DNA of 64,000 nt from Papilionanthe hookeriana x Papilionanthe teres. Its lineage: Eukaryota > Streptophyta > Magnoliopsida > Asparagales > Orchidaceae. The notes beneath the pieces were generated by a model. The model worked only from the letters and a program-made list of their open reading frames with translations, did not search any database and was not told the origin of the DNA. Of the stretch, positions 19,808 through 32,599 are shown in pieces. Location of the stretch: NCBI GenBank assembly GCA_022702705.1, contig CM040421.1:59746621-59810620 (forward strand), in the 5' to 3' direction. The stretch's first letter is position 1. Every line of letters starts with the position of its first letter. A program made the translations under genes and the position numbers.

Positions 19808-20307
19808 NNNNNNNNNNNNNNNNNNNNNNNNNNNNNNNNNNNNNNNNNNNNNNNNNNNNNNNNNNNNNNNNNNNNNNNNNNNNNNNNNNNNNNNNNNNNN
19901 NNNNNNNNNNNNNNNNNNNNNNNNNNNNNNNNNNNNNNNNNNNNNNNNNNNNNNNNNNNNNNNNNNNNNNNNNNNNNNNNNNNNNNNNNNNNNNNNNNNN
20001 NNNNNNNNNNNNNNNNNNNNNNNNNNNNNNNNNNNNNNNNNNNNNNNNNNNNNNNNNNNNNNNNNNNNNNNNNNNNNNNNNNNNNNNNNNNNNNNNNNNN
20101 NNNNNNNNNNNNNNNNNNNNNNNNNNNNNNNNNNNNNNNNNNNNNNNNNNNNNNNNNNNNNNNNNNNNNNNNNNNNNNNNNNNNNNNNNNNNNNNNNNNN
20201 NNNNNNNNNNNNNNNNNNNNNNNNNNNNNNNNNNNNNNNNNNNNNNNNNNNNNNNNNNNNNNNNNNNNNNNNNNNNNNNNNNNNNNNNNNNNNNNNNNNN
20301 NNNNNNN
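19808..20307. other. Assembly gap (500 N)
   Basis: Exactly 500 N, a typical placeholder of unknown true size. The left side stops inside an LTR about 750 bases before its end. The right side begins about 3.9 kb into an LTR if the LTR starts at the A-rich tract. The gap therefore hides the junction of elements 1 and 2 and probably several kilobases. Confidence 0.95.
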
Positions 20308-20591
20308 TTCTCCCATTCCATTTAAATCAAACTCCTTTACACATGTCAAACCTCAATCGAATGCACCAAACCCCACCTCGACCCACCCGAACAAGATGGT
20401 GACCAATGCCCGGCCGGCCACCCACCGTGTCGCCGGAAAACACCATGGCCGAGAGCTCACATGTGAGCCAACTTTGGGATTCTACCTTGCCGAGCCGCCC
20501 CATGCCCAATGGCCACCATGGCCGCTTCCGCCTCGACCTAAGCAACCGATCCCAAGCCCTAACTCTCCCCGGGAGGCCCTCCACCCTCTCC

Positions 20592-20599
20592 TATTTAAA
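20592..20599 (+). promoter_or_regulatory. TATA box, 5' LTR of element 2 (the operative promoter copy)
   Basis: TATTTAAA with the same downstream CACCACC context as the other LTRs. Because this is the 5' LTR, it would drive the genomic RNA of element 2. From here to the gag ATG is about 5.5 kb, an unusually long leader unless it is spliced. Confidence 0.6.
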
Positions 20600-21027
20600 C
20601 ACCACCCTTCTCGGCCATGAGAGGTGCCGAACCAAAACCTTAAGGAAACTCCGCCAAAATCATTCCGCATCACTCTCTACACATAGAGCATTTGATCCCC
20701 ACCGAATTCCAACCTCAATTCCTTCCAACTCGAGCTCAATTTTCGAGCTCAAACTTTAGCCTAAAAACCAGGACACTTCTTCACAGCGAGCCAATCCCCA
20801 AATCGATTGGTCCTACACCTTCACCGGACCAAGAGAAGAAGCTCCACCAGCAAAAGCCCCATCTCCAGAGCCACCCAGCTGCTCCAGCCTCCAAGCTTTG
20901 TGATCGACCGTGGTCGAAGTCCAACCTAGATAATTCACTGCACCGTGAGACTTCATCTCGGAGCATGCTCGGATCCAATCGAAGGTGACACAACTCTCGC
21001 ATCGAAGCTTCACTTCTCCGAGCAAAG

Positions 21028-21033
21028 GTATGA
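21028..21033 (+). promoter_or_regulatory. Candidate splice donor in the 5' LTR of element 2
   Basis: AAAG followed by GTATGA, equivalent to 15951. Joining it to the acceptor at 34710 would remove about 13.7 kb, including PBS, gag and pol, and give a short mRNA for the AlkB protein. Confidence 0.4.
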
Positions 21034-23209
21034 ACTCATTCTTCTTCCCGAGCTTCCAGCAGATTCTCCATTTTAATTCGAGTCAATCTAAATGCATGTT
21101 TACCGTATGGATGTGTTCGTCTCTTCAAGACGAATCCATAGAGCATAAGAACACGAAAATCCATCGAGAATCGAGCGAGTTCTTAGTGGTTAGAAGTGTG
21201 GACGGTCACGGATCGCACCCGCCGTAGACGATGACCGGGAACCGCTGGATCGCGCGTGTATCGAGCGGACGGCTCAGCATCGCGCCGGACTGAGGAGACT
21301 GATACGTGAACCGTGGGTCCCGGGACGGCCGACTCGGATGGCGGCGCCCAATCACGCCGCGACACGTACCCCTTCGGAGCCGCCGATGTCTCGACACGGC
21401 GCCGCGTGCACTTAAGTAGATAAATAGGATTTTTACTGTATTTATTTAAATATCGAAACTTTAAAAATCCATATCTTTGTGTAGGAAAATCGAAAAATAA
21501 AATAAAAATACCCTCTCGCTCAGTGAAGAGAGGAGAATAATGTGGAAAAGAAATCATTTAATTTCATCAAGTATTTTATTTTTTATAATTTATTTACTCT
21601 CCGCATACATTTAATTCTCCATGCATGTATACAATTCACCATGGCATGAGACCATAGGGCTTTTGAAGCCTCTCGAATTTGGGAACATTCCCTGAATTTT
21701 CCAAAGTCAGAGGTCATCCCTATGAAGAGTTATTGATTTTTCAAATTCATGTCACTATTTTGAGTATTTTAATTCCAATAAATAGCATGTTGTGAAATAA
21801 ATTCTAGGAAAATTTGGTGATGTTCCTTATGACCAGAGAACCCTAGGAAAAATAGGTTTTGAGTTAGTTCATTTTAGACAACCCTAATCGGCTTAAACAC
21901 TCAAAATAGGTCTCTAATTAATTAGAGCTAACCATACATCAAATTGACTTCAAATCAATTCTCCATTGACCTTTAGGGTCAGAAGAACCCACCATAAAAA
22001 TTTGAGGTCAATTGGACTTGGTTAGCCCTATTAATTGGGTCGATTAAGCCATTTAGTCATTTTAAACTTTAAAAATTCATAACTTTCAAAATATCTTTCA
22101 AAAATTCACCAAATTGGTTTTGGAACCTCTCTGATATCAGGGGAATTTAAGAAAATTAAAATTTCAATTTTCTAAAAAAGTTGATTTTTAATATTATTTT
22201 AATATTTTTAATAATTAAAAAATAATAAAAATCACAAAAATAATAAAATTCACCAAAATGTCACATTTTGAATTTTAATCACTTAGGAACAAACCCCATA
22301 TTTTTCTTAGGCCTATTTGGTGAGATATTAATTTTTAAAGCTCTAGGGTAATTTTAAAATTAAAAAATGTATTTTCTAGCATTTTCACTAAAATAATTAT
22401 AATAAATCATAGAAAAATCAGAAAATTGCAAAATTTGCTTCTCTGATTTCCTTGATATCAGAGAGATTTTTGAAAAACATAAAATTCATTTTTCAACATT
22501 TATTTTATTTTTAAATTAATTAACACTCCATAACTTAAAATATTTATAATAAAAACAATATAATTCAAAAATCACCAAAATTGGCCCAAGTGGTCCCCTG
22601 GTCATTAGGAATGTCCCCTAATTTTCTTAAGGACAGAAACTTTCCCTTGCTCATGTTATTAAATTTTCCTTGGAAATCTCTATTTTCTACCAAAAATAAT
22701 TATATAAATAAATTAAATACAGTAAAAATCACATTTTCTCCTCTCATGTCTTTATTGACATATGAGTGAAGTCACATAAAAATTTCAAGTTCATTTGAGT
22801 TCAATTTAGTGAGTTATGAAATTATTAAGCTTAAAGGGTAAAGTGGTAATTAATTTTTTTTTAATCCTTAATTAAAACTTTAGGTTTAATAAAAAATTAA
22901 CAAGTAAAATATTTGATCCTAATCTGATTTGGATGATTGAAATTTAATAATTGAAGGGTAGAAACCCATTAAGCAATTTAAAATGATTAAACTTTAATTA
23001 AATAATCGATTAAATTTGGAAGAATAATAAAATCGGAATTATTAAAATAAGGATATTATTAGGAAGAGATTTATTCTTTAATTTAAAAATCCCTAAATTA
23101 ATCATTTCATTAGTGTTTAATTCCTAATTAAAATGATAATTCAAATTTAAAATATTAAAAGACTTAATCATTAAACTAAAATTAAATTATCGAACTCTTT
23201 TAAAATTTT

Positions 23210-23495
23210 AATTAAAATTAAATGAATAAAATTAAATTAAATTAAAAATTAAATTAAATCAAAATAAATCAAATTAAAAATTAAATTAAAAATTAAATTA
23301 AATTAAAAATTAAATTAAATTAAATTAAATTAAAAATTAAATTAAATTAAATTAAATTAAATCAAATTAAATAAAAAAAATTAATTAAATTAAATCAAAT
23401 TAATTCAATGTAACATCAAATCAAACTAAATTGAATTAAATTGAATTAAATTAAATTAAATTAAATTAAATTAAATTGAATTAAGTTGAATTAAA
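23210..23495 (+). repeat. AAATT-type microsatellite, 5' LTR of element 2
   Basis: Imperfect AAATT pentamers with AAAAATT interruptions. It is nearly the same as the copy in the 3' LTR of this element (43330-43625), and both differ from element 1 in length and interruptions. Confidence 0.9.
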
Positions 23496-25611
23496 TAACA
23501 TCACCTAAGACATAAAGAAATAAGCCTAAAATAACTTGAACACTATTCCAAATTTAAACCCTTCAATCGAAATTAAGCTAAATCACAAACCATTCAACAC
23601 CAATTTACCCTCAAAAGCTTTAGTTATCATAACTCCTAAACAGTAATATTAAATGAAATGTTACTTCACTTATATGACATTCAAATATCCTAGTTCACCG
23701 AGCAAGTTAACAAAACTCGAAAACCTCTGACGATCGATTCATTTACATAATTAAATTCATTTCGACTTAAAACAATCCTAGAAATATCGAAAAGATGTTT
23801 AAGATTCTTCTTAAGCACTTCCTCAATATGATAGGATATTTATAAGAACAATCGAACTTAATTGTTCTTTCGATGAAGAAAATCGTCTTCAAACCAAAAA
23901 CACAAGGAACCTCAGACGTCATAGGAAATGACTAGCCATAGGATTAGAATTTGGTAGAAAACCATAACCCTTACCTTAGCTTTACCTAGGAACTTGCTTA
24001 AATATTCTAACCGTGTTTTAAGTGCAACTTGGGATGACGGGAAGACCCTCCTGTGTACGCTTTTATTTTATTGCGATTTACTTTACTGGTAATTTATTTA
24101 ATCGCATCGCACTTATTTTTCTTGCATGATAAACAACAACTTGCATGAAAACCTACACCTTTAGGACGTAAACCAAAACTCGAAACCCATAACTAAATTA
24201 AAAGACACTACAAGATAAAATTCACCTCCACAACATTTCAAAATATAAGACAACTCAAAATTTAATCACAAACGTAACACAAAACTACAATTACAACCGA
24301 GTTAAAACGTCCCGTCGGATGATCGGGAATACCTCGGATGATGTAACCTACGTGTTGCTAACGGGATTTCCCACTGCCTAAATGAAAGTGTGGAACTCAT
24401 TCAGCTGAGTTTAGCAAATTCATCCGGACTAAGTGAATCCGATAAAAATAATGATGCCGGAAGGATGGAACCGTGGATCTTAACCGGTGTTGTTATAATC
24501 AACTTTAAGATTTGTTTTAATTAAAACACAAAAAACACTTGGAAATTAAGACTTCTCTAAACCAAAACACTTTTCTCATCCCCCGATTTATGATTTCTAA
24601 AACTAAACATCCGCAACAACAAGGAGCTCGGAGCATGATGGGCAAGACGACCATCGTCGTCACGAAAACTCGAACCTACTTCAAAAAAACTTTCCTAGAA
24701 TTAAACAACAAAGCCATAGGACTTCGAGGTAGTTTCGCCTAGTGCAACATAAATCCTCAACTCTTCGTTAGGCATTTCAGCTATCATGCAAATTAAGCCC
24801 TAACCTGGTCTTAGGATTCCGAGGTAGTCGTCCGATACGACATAAACCCTCATATCTTCCGATGCTATTTGTATGATTCTATCATATAAATATAAGCCCT
24901 AATTAATTAAAATCGGCAAGATTAAAACATTAAATAAACATTAGGACTTTCCTAAATCCAAGCCAAACAATAGGATAGTCGGGAGATTATCGAAGTTCAC
25001 TTCGAATCCGTAATTTCTCCTACTTTTCTTCCTTCGAATTCCCAAAATAAAATGTTCCAAACTTGATCCATTCCCTATCGAGATTCAAAAATTCAATTCT
25101 TCGAAAACTTAAACTTTCAAATTCTCGAGAGCAGAACTATCGATTATTATCGAGAGTTTTCTTAGGTGATTCCCGTCACTTAAGATGTAATTAACTATGG
25201 GGCTTGCCCTTATAGGAATTTTAAAGAACCTGGTAATATAAACCCCGTTTAATGTTTTCATATTAAGCAGTGGAATTTGTCGGCTTATAAAATTGGTTCG
25301 CATACCAAACGGATGTCACAAATCTTCTAGTTTATTTAACCGAGCCCCACCATCAAGCAAGCGTGTTTATCCTTAGGGATAGATACACGGTTTGTGATGC
25401 GGTGCTCGTTTATATAAACTATTCTGGGATGTGAGATCGGTTCGATTTCATATCTTAAAATCTTCAAATTTAAAATTATTTTCAAAATCAAATACTACTT
25501 TCTAAATTATATCTATATTTAAATTAAATTTAAAATTCGCCGACAACTTCTGTAGGCGACCCCTTTTAAAAAAAAATACAACACTCAACCTAAAAATATG
25601 CCGACAACTTC

Positions 25612-25629
25612 TGGCGACTCCGCCGGGAA
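25612..25629 (+). other. Primer-binding site (tRNA-Arg type), element 2
   Basis: TGGCGACTCCG followed by CCGGGAA, where element 1 has CTGGGGA. The site is five bases after the LTR end. The CTG-to-CC change falls at one of the CTG sites that are suspect throughout this window. Confidence 0.78.
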
Positions 25630-26136
25630 AATTCCTCTCTCCATTCTAATCGACAATTCTCGCTTTCAAAAATCAGTAGTGCATCCATGTCCCTTATGGA
25701 TCAAACTACCCTTCTTTCCGTCGGGATACTATGTTCATTTCTACCTCGAACAAGTATAACCAACATTCTCTCGGATTTAGGAGCCACTCGTTTAGACACC
25801 CCTAAACAGAGAGGTTCCGAGATCCTTTTACCTCATTTCCGAGGTGGGGCGGACCCCCAATCAGTGTTAGTTTAGGAGTGATCCTTCGAGTCGAGAAGTC
25901 TTGCTTAAGACTCTCTTTTCCTTTCCAACTCCGATTCGCATTCCTTACCTTCTCTACACCTTTCGAACACTCCGTTCTAAATAAACAAACCCTCTAATAA
26001 GTGATTCTTTTAATAAGTGATTCCTTCTTATAAATACATGAACAAGAATGAGTTCGGACTCTTTTCAATTCCTCTCTTTTCGTCCTAAAGAAAAGAAGCA
26101 TAACTTGGGACTGACAACCGTAATCTACCCCGCAAA

Positions 26137-28775
26137 ATGGAAGCCCCGAAACCGATTTTCTCTTTTACCAATGGACCGGACTTCGCCGTCTATAAGGATG
26201 AGCCGCCCGACAATGGAATCATCCGATTTGGACAAGGATTTGAAAACACGAACGTCAAGATCACCGACGTCTCCCTCTTGCACCGATGAACAAGGTATCC
26301 GAAGCCGAGGAGCCGCCGCTCGAGTTCAACCTTAGGTCGACCCAAGAATTCCCTCCTCCGCAAAGGATCCCGACTAAGAGGAATACCGCCGTCCGCAGAG
26401 GACCGTTCTTACTACCCCCACCGGTCTAGTTGTTTCCGCACCTACCCCGACTTTTGCCAAATCAAAGGGGAAAGAAATCCGTAATTATGATGGACTCCGT
26501 TACCGTGGAGGGTACAGATCTTCTCGTAAGACCTTCTGTTTTCGAAATCGGGTCCAGCTCAAAGATTCCGTCACCGACAAGGACCCAAAGAAGAAACAAG
26601 TAGTAGGATCGCTAGAGAAGCCGTAGCCGCCGAAATTGCTTTCCTGTGAGGAAATTCCAGAATCGCCGTAATATACACCGCCGCTCGAATACATACCACT
26701 CTTGGGAGGAAGCAGGTTTCATCCCCTCTCCGCCGCGAAGATGAAGAAAATATTCGCAAGATTGCCGCCACATTACCACAGCACTCGCATATTACAACGA
26801 TACCGCAAGAAAAGAACTAGAACTACGCCGTTTGCTTCGACCGCAAACTTTGGTAGAAAAGTTAGCAAAGAAGGAAAACTCGCCCCGTATCGGAAATTCT
26901 ACGAAGGATGTGGCGGGTGCCGCCAAATCCCGTCTTGGGCCCCGAGTAGAACCCGCCATCATGACGAAAAGCCAAGTAAAAGAATGAAGGCTAGTCCGCC
27001 CGTTGTCGTCTCAGGATTACAAATTAGGAGGATACCACCTTCCAAAGATTCGGCCGACTGCACCATCCGGTCCTAGACCTTCCGCCGTTAGAAGGATGGT
27101 ATGGCGTCCAACTACCGGGCAACTGAGATCGAAACAAGAAATTCGAGAAAGAAAGTCTCGCCAGAGACTCGAATCCGAAGAAAGTGCTACCGCGATGAAG
27201 GGGACTCGTGAGAAGGGGACCCGAGCAGCCTATCGCACGACAACCACGAAGACACACGTAAAGCCCCGCTAGAAGATGCCATGGAAAAGTCGAGAACCGA
27301 TATCCGACGATCGGCAAAAGAAAGAGAAGAAAAGTTCGGAGACGAGATTGATTCATCGGAATTCATGGACGACGAATACGCGTAAATCAACATGGCTGAG
27401 ACACGAGCTTCATCGCCTTCGCAAGGTGCTCCCGCAGCCGCAGAAGAGAGGAGCCGTAACCGATGAGAAGGCAACTCAGAAAAAGACGACACGATCGCTC
27501 AAATGGCGAAGAGGATGGAAGAAATGGCCGTAGCTCCGGCCACTCTCCGCAGTCAAGTACAACCACATGGAGAGACACCCCCGCAGGTCATTCACATCGT
27601 AGACGGAGGAAAGGAGATTACGTCCGTCACATGGGATGATCACCGAAAAGGATACAACACAGAGTATGATTCCCGAAAAGGATATCAAGAACTTGTGGAA
27701 CAACAGATGCGAGAAGCCTTAGCACAATCGAAGAGCGGGACATCCATTCGGACGGGTAGACCTTACCCGTAAGAATTCGACGCCGTCCAATACCCGAAAG
27801 GCTTCGTACCACCTCTCGTTCAAGACCTTCGACGGAACCGGGAACCCCCGACAAGCATGTGGCACACTTTCGTGCCGATTGTTGCAATGCCGGCGGGAGC
27901 GATGCATTACTCTTCCGACAGCTCGTCGCCAGCCCGTCGTGAATCGCCTTCGACCGTGTATGCAATCACTAAATGGTTCGATGAAGACGTTCTCGCAGCT
28001 AGAGAACCTCTTCATCAAGCGATTCGCCGAGCTCAAGCACCACATCACTATAGGTGATTTAGTGGTAGAGAAACAAAAGCCGAATGAAACTTTGGTGGAT
28101 TACATACTTCGATGGAGGAACTTAAGCATGAAGTGTGAACCACAACCGCAAGAACAAGATGCAAGCGGCATTTTACTAAAAAGCATCCATGGCCCGATAA
28201 GACTTCTCCTCAAGGGATTTACTATTAAGACTTTCGAGAAGTTGTTAAGCAAGGCCGGAAGCTTGCAAGAGGAGGCAAAGCAATTAAGTTTCACCGATAA
28301 ACATGTATAAACAAAAGCCCGTAAAGACTTTTGAAAAGAAATCCGGATCGTTGCAAGTAGCTTGACAAAGGCAAGCAACCGATGCAAATACCACCGTAAC
28401 GGCCGCAAGAACCACAACATGAATTACACAGCAACCCCGCCCAACTATCACTCATCTCCGCAAGATGAACAACCACCTCGTCCGCAACATACATTAAGGG
28501 AGCTTTGAGCAGAGAATATCCGTTCAAGAATGAAGCAAGCGCCGAAAATGTTCCGCAACTGATGAAGACCCCGCATTTCCAACTACCGTAACCTAAGAGA
28601 CTGTAAGAAGTCGACAACAAAGGTGATCCCAACTTTTGCCCTTACCACCGGATGCTCGGGCACAAGATAGAAGATTGTATTACCTTCAAAAGTTGGCTCA
28701 ATGACAACCTCGTGAAAGGGAATATAACGATCCCGAAGGAGTACATGAAGGAACCCCGTAAAGGAGGTTCCGTCA
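26137..28775 (+). CDS. gag: Gag polyprotein, element 2 (frame-broken)
   Basis: The ATG at 26137 matches the start of element 1. The gag core is best read at 27879-28310, an open stretch of 143 codons with KTFSQLENLFIKRFAE, ITIGDLVVEKQKPNETLVDY, LLLKGFTIKTFEKLL and SLQEEAKQLSF. The knuckle CPYHRMLGHKIEDC is readable at about 28639-28680, with ligands C, H, H, C in the order C-x2-H-x4-H-x4-C. Frames break in the N-terminal half, and a TAA at 27383 sits at the same codon as in element 1. Confidence 0.85.
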
Positions 28776-29116
28776 ATGTTGTCTCGATCGATCCCATCAT
28801 TCCGATAGATCCCTATACGACCGACGATGGATGGACTACCGCTTGGACGAGATCTTCGAAAAAGATTTTAGACAAAGCATCCAAACCGCTTCGGTGCGAG
28901 CTTCAATTCGTAGTTCGAAACCCGTTAAGCCGGTACTATCACTCGCGATGGAAGAACCACCTCAACAGAGACGATCAAGAAAAGAAGAAAATCGACGAAG
29001 AAGAGAAGACCGAGGCACCTAAGGCTGACTAGGGGTCGCTATCCTAGGATAGTTGTTTCCGATTCGGGGAGAAATCCCTCGAACCTCCGACTCCGTATGA
29101 TTATCCGCTCACTTCG

Positions 29117-29670
29117 GTGAGATCATATAATGATAAGGGTGATGGCGTTGGCTACGTTTTGATCGTTTCTAACGATTACGTAACTAACGATAATCCGGAT
29201 ATCGATTTCGATACCAACGACAATTCTCAAATCATACACGATCTCGACGAGCAAAATAACGAAGAAGACATCCATCAAGGAGGCTACGAGAGTTCAACAA
29301 GCAACGAATCTATCTCGCGAGTTTCGAGGAGCTCCAAATACGATGGAGTTAGAGCCTTCGCACTCGGGCTAATCCGGAAGAGCCTCGTCATTCCGATTCA
29401 AGAAGAGACACCGCAAGCTCAACAATAGATTCGCAGGAAATTACGTAAGTCAACTTAAGGAGTGGAAAAGTTCTACCTCCGAGAATGGGTCCAAAGGACA
29501 AAGGAAAGCAGGTGGTTGTTCAGGAAGAACCAACCTCAGCAGAAGAAATACCCATTCGAGAAGAAGCAGAGACACATGAAAATAAAGTGGACTACAATGT
29601 GCTAGCCCATCTTAGGAAACTACCGGCCAACCGAGCATTTATGATGCTCTCATCTTATCAAAGGAGATGA
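29117..29670 (+). CDS. Acidic linker between gag and protease, element 2
   Basis: An acidic, D/N/E-rich stretch with the same start (RSYNDKGDGVGYVL) as element 1. The frame is lost near 29310-29440, where element 1 has CAG codons (ACAGAAG) and this copy reads ACGTAAG. It has no recognisable catalytic domain. Confidence 0.55.
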
Positions 29671-29769
29671 GAGAAGCTCCGATCAAGGCCTTACTTGATC
29701 CGGAAATTTGCTTAGCTCAAATGGCCGGAGATTCCTTAGATGAGGTTTGCTCGTTAAAGGAACAACGAG

Positions 29770-30330
29770 GTGTTACCTTCACTGGACGATGACCTACTAC
29801 TTGGAATAGCAGATCACAACCGACCGTTGTACATTTCAGTTACAATCGGAAAATTTACACTCTCCAGAGTATTGGTGGATCCAGGAGCATCAATCAATAT
29901 AATGAATCTTCGAACGCTAGCATACTTGGAAATTGATGCTCGCGAGCTCGAGGCGGACAAAATGTTATTAAGAGGATTCAACCGTAAAGGAGAAAGAGCC
30001 CTCGGCTCAATAACACCGCTAATGAAGACCGGTGACTTAGCAAAGACAACCGCGAAATTTCACATAATCGATTCGAAACGTCGTTCAACGCTCTACCGGC
30101 CGACCATGGATACATGAAAACAGGATGGTACCATCATCTCTACATCAATGCATCAAATACTACGATGGAGGGGAACAAGGCATCAAAGGTGACTTACAAC
30201 CATTCTCCGTACATGAAATTGGAATCCACGAGGATGCAACTTATTATGCACCACCGAAGAAAACGATCTTCTCCGGAGATACCATAACAAATGAAGCAAA
30301 GAAAGTTCGGGACAACGAAGAACCCGAAGT
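29770..30330 (+). CDS. pro: Retropepsin-like aspartic protease, element 2
   Basis: A single frame of 115 codons (29770-30117) covers DHNRPLYISVTIG, the active-site loop VLVDPGASINIM (Asp at 29878-29880), AYLEIDARELEADKMLLRGF and TTAKFHIIDS. It is therefore more intact than in element 1. It then breaks just before the GRPW motif. The D-P-G loop is as in the other copies. Confidence 0.87.
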
Positions 30331-31225
30331 TCTAGTCCAACAGTCACTCACCACTCCCTTACGGCGAGATGGTGAAGATTTCTCCACAACTCGCATCCGA
30401 GGTCGAGGCCGGGGACGAGGTCGTGGTAGAGACGTTAGGACGATTGGGATTGAGGAAACCGACCATCAATGTCGATTGGGAAGATAGTTCTGAAGAAGAA
30501 AAAGAAATCAAACAAGAAGCAGCGACAATAAGTCGAAAGAAGCCGCAATTCAAAATCCCTATTGAAGATGAAAGAAACGAAGAATATAAATCGATGTACG
30601 AGAAGATTAACCACTATGTACATACTATGACCCTGACCCCGATCCATTCTAATAAGATCGAGGGTATGGAGGTCAAAGAGGTACGTAGCGGTGGTGCAAA
30701 ACCCATCAAATTCTACCGTGGTGCTCCTTCCTCCAAAACTCGAAAATAATGTACAACTCGAAGATGCTACTTCATCGAATTAATGGAATTGCCTTTCGAG
30801 TGGTACTCTCCCCGTGTTCAAAATTTAATTCGCCGTGGTTTCTTACCTCGACAATGGACAAAAGGTCAATCACAACGTTTTGAAAATTTATGGAATAACT
30901 CCGGTCGTCCACCCAACTCAAAGCATGGTCTCGGATTCGGCACAGTAGGATCAGTTGATGATACTGAATTTTGCTTGGTTGTCACTCGCGAATCTAATGA
31001 AAACTCGCATGGAAACTACGACGAACTCGAAGATTTACAAATTGGAGACGCTCCACCGTAATTCGAAGAAGAAATCAAATCTACGATAGATGAGTTAACG
31101 GAAGTTAACTTAGGTACTAGCGAAGAGCCTAGACCTACCTTTGTTAGCTCCTTACTCAATAAAGAAGACTCGAAGAAATAATCAAGTTATTAATGGAATT
31201 TAAAGACCGTTTTGCTTGGAGCTAC
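30331..31225 (+). CDS. Protease-RT spacer of pol, element 2
   Basis: The two overlapping frames seen in element 1 are repeated here: the R-G run ends at 30487, while the MVKISPQL acidic frame starts at 30369 and runs to 30749. It then has MELPFEWYSPRVQNLI and GFGTVGSVDDTEFCL (30783-31061), leading into RT. A CCGTAATTC at 31057, where element 1 has CCAGAATTC, creates a stop. Confidence 0.6.
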
Positions 31226-32060
31226 GATGAGATGCCAGTGATTAGCTCCAGCAGGTCGCAATCCATAAGCTAGGGGTGGATCCCGCTTCGTTCCGCCGAC
31301 AAGGTCCCGAAGAATGCGGCTAGAAATCGAACAACAAGTCATAGCTCGAAGTTAAGAAGCTAATAGACGCTAAATTTGTCCGTGAAGAACAATACCCGAC
31401 TTGGTTAGCCAACGTGGTACCACCGTGAAGAAGAATGGTCGATCGAATTTGTGTGGATTTCGCAGATTTAAACAAGGCATGCCCGAAAGATGAATTCCCT
31501 CTACCGATCCCGAATTAATGATCGACATTGCTTCGACACATGAAATATTCTCGTTCATGGATGGATCTTCGTGATACAACCAGATAAAAATGGCTCCGTA
31601 AGATGAAAAACTTACGGCATTCGTAACGCCGATCGGAGTATATTGCTACACAAAGGATGCCATTCGGATTGAAGAACGCAGGAGCAACCTACCAAAGAGC
31701 AATGACAAGAATTTTTGATGATCTCATCCATAATCAAGTCGAATGCTACGTGGACGATGTGGTCATCAAAAGCAAAATAAAGGACAACCACTTGTATGAT
31801 TTGAGAATTGTTTTCGAACGATTAAGACAATTTAACCTTAAGATGAATCCCTTAAAATGCGCCTTCGGCGTCACCTCCGGAAATTCTTAGGATTCGTTGT
31901 CCGACATCGTGGAATCGAAATCGACCCGGAAAAGATTAAAGCCATCTTAGAAATGCCGCCTCCCAAAACCTTAAAACAACTACGATCTTTTCAAGGGAAG
32001 CTGGCATATCTTCGACGCTTTATCTCAAACCCGTCGTGTAGGTGTCGACCTTTCTCGCAC
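31226..32060 (+). CDS. RT: Reverse transcriptase, element 2
   Basis: The blocks found are the TWLANVV region near 31400, VDFADLNKA, FSFMDGSS, MPFGLKNAGATYQRAM (31657) and YVDD at 31747-31758, then VFERLRQFNLKMNPLKCAFGV, and KFLGFVVRHRGIEIDPEKIKAI after a one-base loss near 31880. Both catalytic aspartate regions are present. The breaks match CAG- or GG-type sites compared with the other copies. Confidence 0.92.
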
Positions 32061-32560
32061 TAGTTAAAAAGGACGCCAAATTTATTCGGGAAGAGAAATG
32101 CCGAGGGCCTTCGAGGACATTAAACAATACTTAATGACACCTCCCGTCTTAGCAGCCCTGGCCTCGTGTAGACCGCTAATACTTTATACCGCGGCTTTAG
32201 ACGACTCTCTCGAGCCCCGTTAGCCTGTGTCAATGATGAGGGTAAAGAAAATGCTCTTTACTACTTAAGCCGTCGTTTGCTTCCGACGGAAGTAAGGTAT
32301 CCCGCAATTGAAAAGCATTGTTCGGCCCCGATCTTCGCCGCTCAAAAGCTCGTGCATTACATGCTTTCTCATAAGGTCAACCCGATCTCGAAGTTTAATC
32401 CATCGCAATACTCGATGACTCGTCCAACGCTTTCCGACAGACTTGCCGATGGTCAATGATATTATCGCAATTCGATATAACTTTCGTGCCTCTTCGTGCC
32501 GTAAAGGGACAAGTCTTAGCAGACTTCTCAGCAAGACACCCCTTGCCGGCAGCACCTCCT
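32061..32560 (+). CDS. RT-linked RNase H, element 2
   Basis: Collinear with 7016-7500. The readable pieces are LPTEVRYPAIEKHC, IFAAQKLVHYMLSHKVN, QFDITFVPLRAVKGQVLADF. One frame holds 32277-32459 and another 32456-32815, so the C-terminal end of this domain is joined in frame to the second RNase H. Confidence 0.78.
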
Positions 32561-32599
32561 CTCAATGACGATCCGCCGGATGAACAAATAATGAACCTA

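Larger units (their letters stand above)
20308..25606 (+). repeat. 5' LTR of element 2 (first part missing in gap)
   Basis: It carries the TATA box (20592), donor-like site (21028), GC island (21190-21420), AAATT repeat (23210-23495) and the U5 end CCGACA at 25606. It starts directly after the gap in a segment identical to 40441 onward. This gives a minimum LTR length of 5.3 kb. No coding region is supported: the open frames of 60-120 codons are not conserved between the LTR copies. Confidence 0.88.

Noticed and set aside
19758..20349. Long minus-strand ORFs of 187-194 codons
   Set aside because: They consist almost entirely of the 500 N placeholder.
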